A stretch of DNA of 64,000 bases. Origin: Brevibacterium antiquum (GTDB taxonomy: Bacteria > Actinomycetota > Actinomycetes > Actinomycetales > Brevibacteriaceae). Positions 63,718-64,000 of the stretch are shown here, one piece after another (position 1 is the first letter of the stretch; the number at the start of each line of letters is the position of its first letter). The notes under the pieces were generated by a model. It ran no database searches, had not been told where the DNA came from, and saw nothing but the letters and a program-made list of their open reading frames with translations. Location: assembly GCF_016107655.1 (NCBI RefSeq), contig NZ_JABASX010000009.1, positions 62,001-126,000 of the forward strand, in the 5' to 3' direction. The translations under genes and the position numbers were made by a program.

Positions 63718-64000
63718 TCAGGCTCGCCAGTAGCCCAAGTATGCGTCGATCTCACCGTCGAAGGCATGAAGGTCCGATCGCCGTTGTAGGTCTGCTGCCA
63801 GACCTGCCCCTCGTAGTAGATGCCGATATGGCCGTAGACGCTGGTCTCGGCACCATCGCCCCAGACGAGGATGTCACCATTCTCGAACTTCTGGTCCGTG
63901 TGCCAATTGAATCCGCTCTCCGCCATGTGCTGACCGCCGATGCCGCCCTTCTGATAGTCCACGGCATTTCCCCAGGTGCTGGGGTCGACGCCATGGACTT
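63718..64000 (-). pseudogene. CHAP-domain (amidase/endopeptidase) protein end, apparently frameshifted, partial
   Basis: The minus strand from the right edge reads ...HGVDPSTWGNAVDYQKGG, GGQHMAESGFNWHTDQK, FENGDILVWGDGAETSVYGH and IGIYYEGQVWQQTYNGD, a CHAP domain of secreted cell-wall hydrolases (the histidine in GHIGIYY is catalytic). After about 63780 the expected end DLHAFDGEIDAYLGYWRA and a TGA at 63720-63718 are in another frame, so one base seems missing around 63776-63782. The original frame otherwise runs on through tRNA-Ala. The N-terminus lies outside the window. Confidence 0.7.

Noticed and set aside
63273..63962. A 229-codon minus-strand frame continuing from the CHAP domain
   Set aside because: Beyond ~63780 it runs through tRNA-Ala, the DLW-39-like gene and tRNA-Ile, so the extension is an artefact of the frameshift.

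Overview
The window is a chromosomal segment of a high-G+C actinobacterium. The family content and the order rpmH-rnpA-yidD-yidC-jag-rsmG-parA-parB, dnaA-dnaN-recF-DUF721-gyrB-gyrA-DUF3566-tRNA-Ile-tRNA-Ala fit Micrococcales, and Brevibacterium is my best guess by general resemblance; no database was searched. The segment contains the replication origin region. Coding DNA sampled by eye is about 63% G+C.

Layout. 1-9.7 kb: accessory and metabolic genes (TetR, HAD phosphatase, an M20 amidohydrolase lacking its usual N-terminus, a ferredoxin with its reductase, acetyltransferases, SRPBCC protein, winged-helix protein, LysR, RibD-type reductase) and an alcohol dehydrogenase remnant. 9.7-17 kb: dnaB, an ABC exporter with two FtsX-type permeases, glyoxalase, and a divergent TetR/NmrA pair with a visible operator. 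17-18.1 kb: scar of a deletion that removed the 5' halves of a divergent TetR/acyl-CoA-ligase pair. 18.1-23.1 kb: DUF445, small proteins, ArgE-like peptidase and MFS transporter. 23.2-29 kb: rpsF-ssb-rpsR-rplI, a polytopic membrane protein and a class A PBP. 29.4-42.8 kb: acyl-CoA synthetase, then cca/NUDIX/DUF6049/murJ/pseudokinase/trxB/trxA/cwlM, the conserved actinobacterial origin-flanking set linking cell-wall synthesis and redox.

42.8-46.16 kb is the most striking stretch. About 3.3 kb has no credible gene and lower G+C (about 50% in sampled lines). It carries thirteen parS or parS-like sites, seven of them the perfect palindrome GTTTCACGTGAAAC, mostly 210-310 bp apart. Most of the array lies between two strong hairpin terminators. 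A fourteenth site lies inside parB. The ParB encoded next door is unusually long (586 residues): between its N-terminal ParA-contact peptide and its CTPase/HTH core sits a roughly 300-residue linker with a histone-H1-like Lys/Ala/Ser/Pro block and an acidic block. Array plus ParB look like a compact bacterial centromere with a modified centromere-binding protein.

46-63 kb: parB-parA-rsmG-jag-yidC-yidD-rnpA-rpmH run leftward and dnaA-dnaN-recF-DUF721-gyrB-gyrA-DUF3566 rightward, with DnaA-box clusters on both sides of dnaA. The right end has tRNA-Ile, a 38-residue DLW-39-like protein, tRNA-Ala, and the end of a CHAP-domain protein that appears frameshifted.
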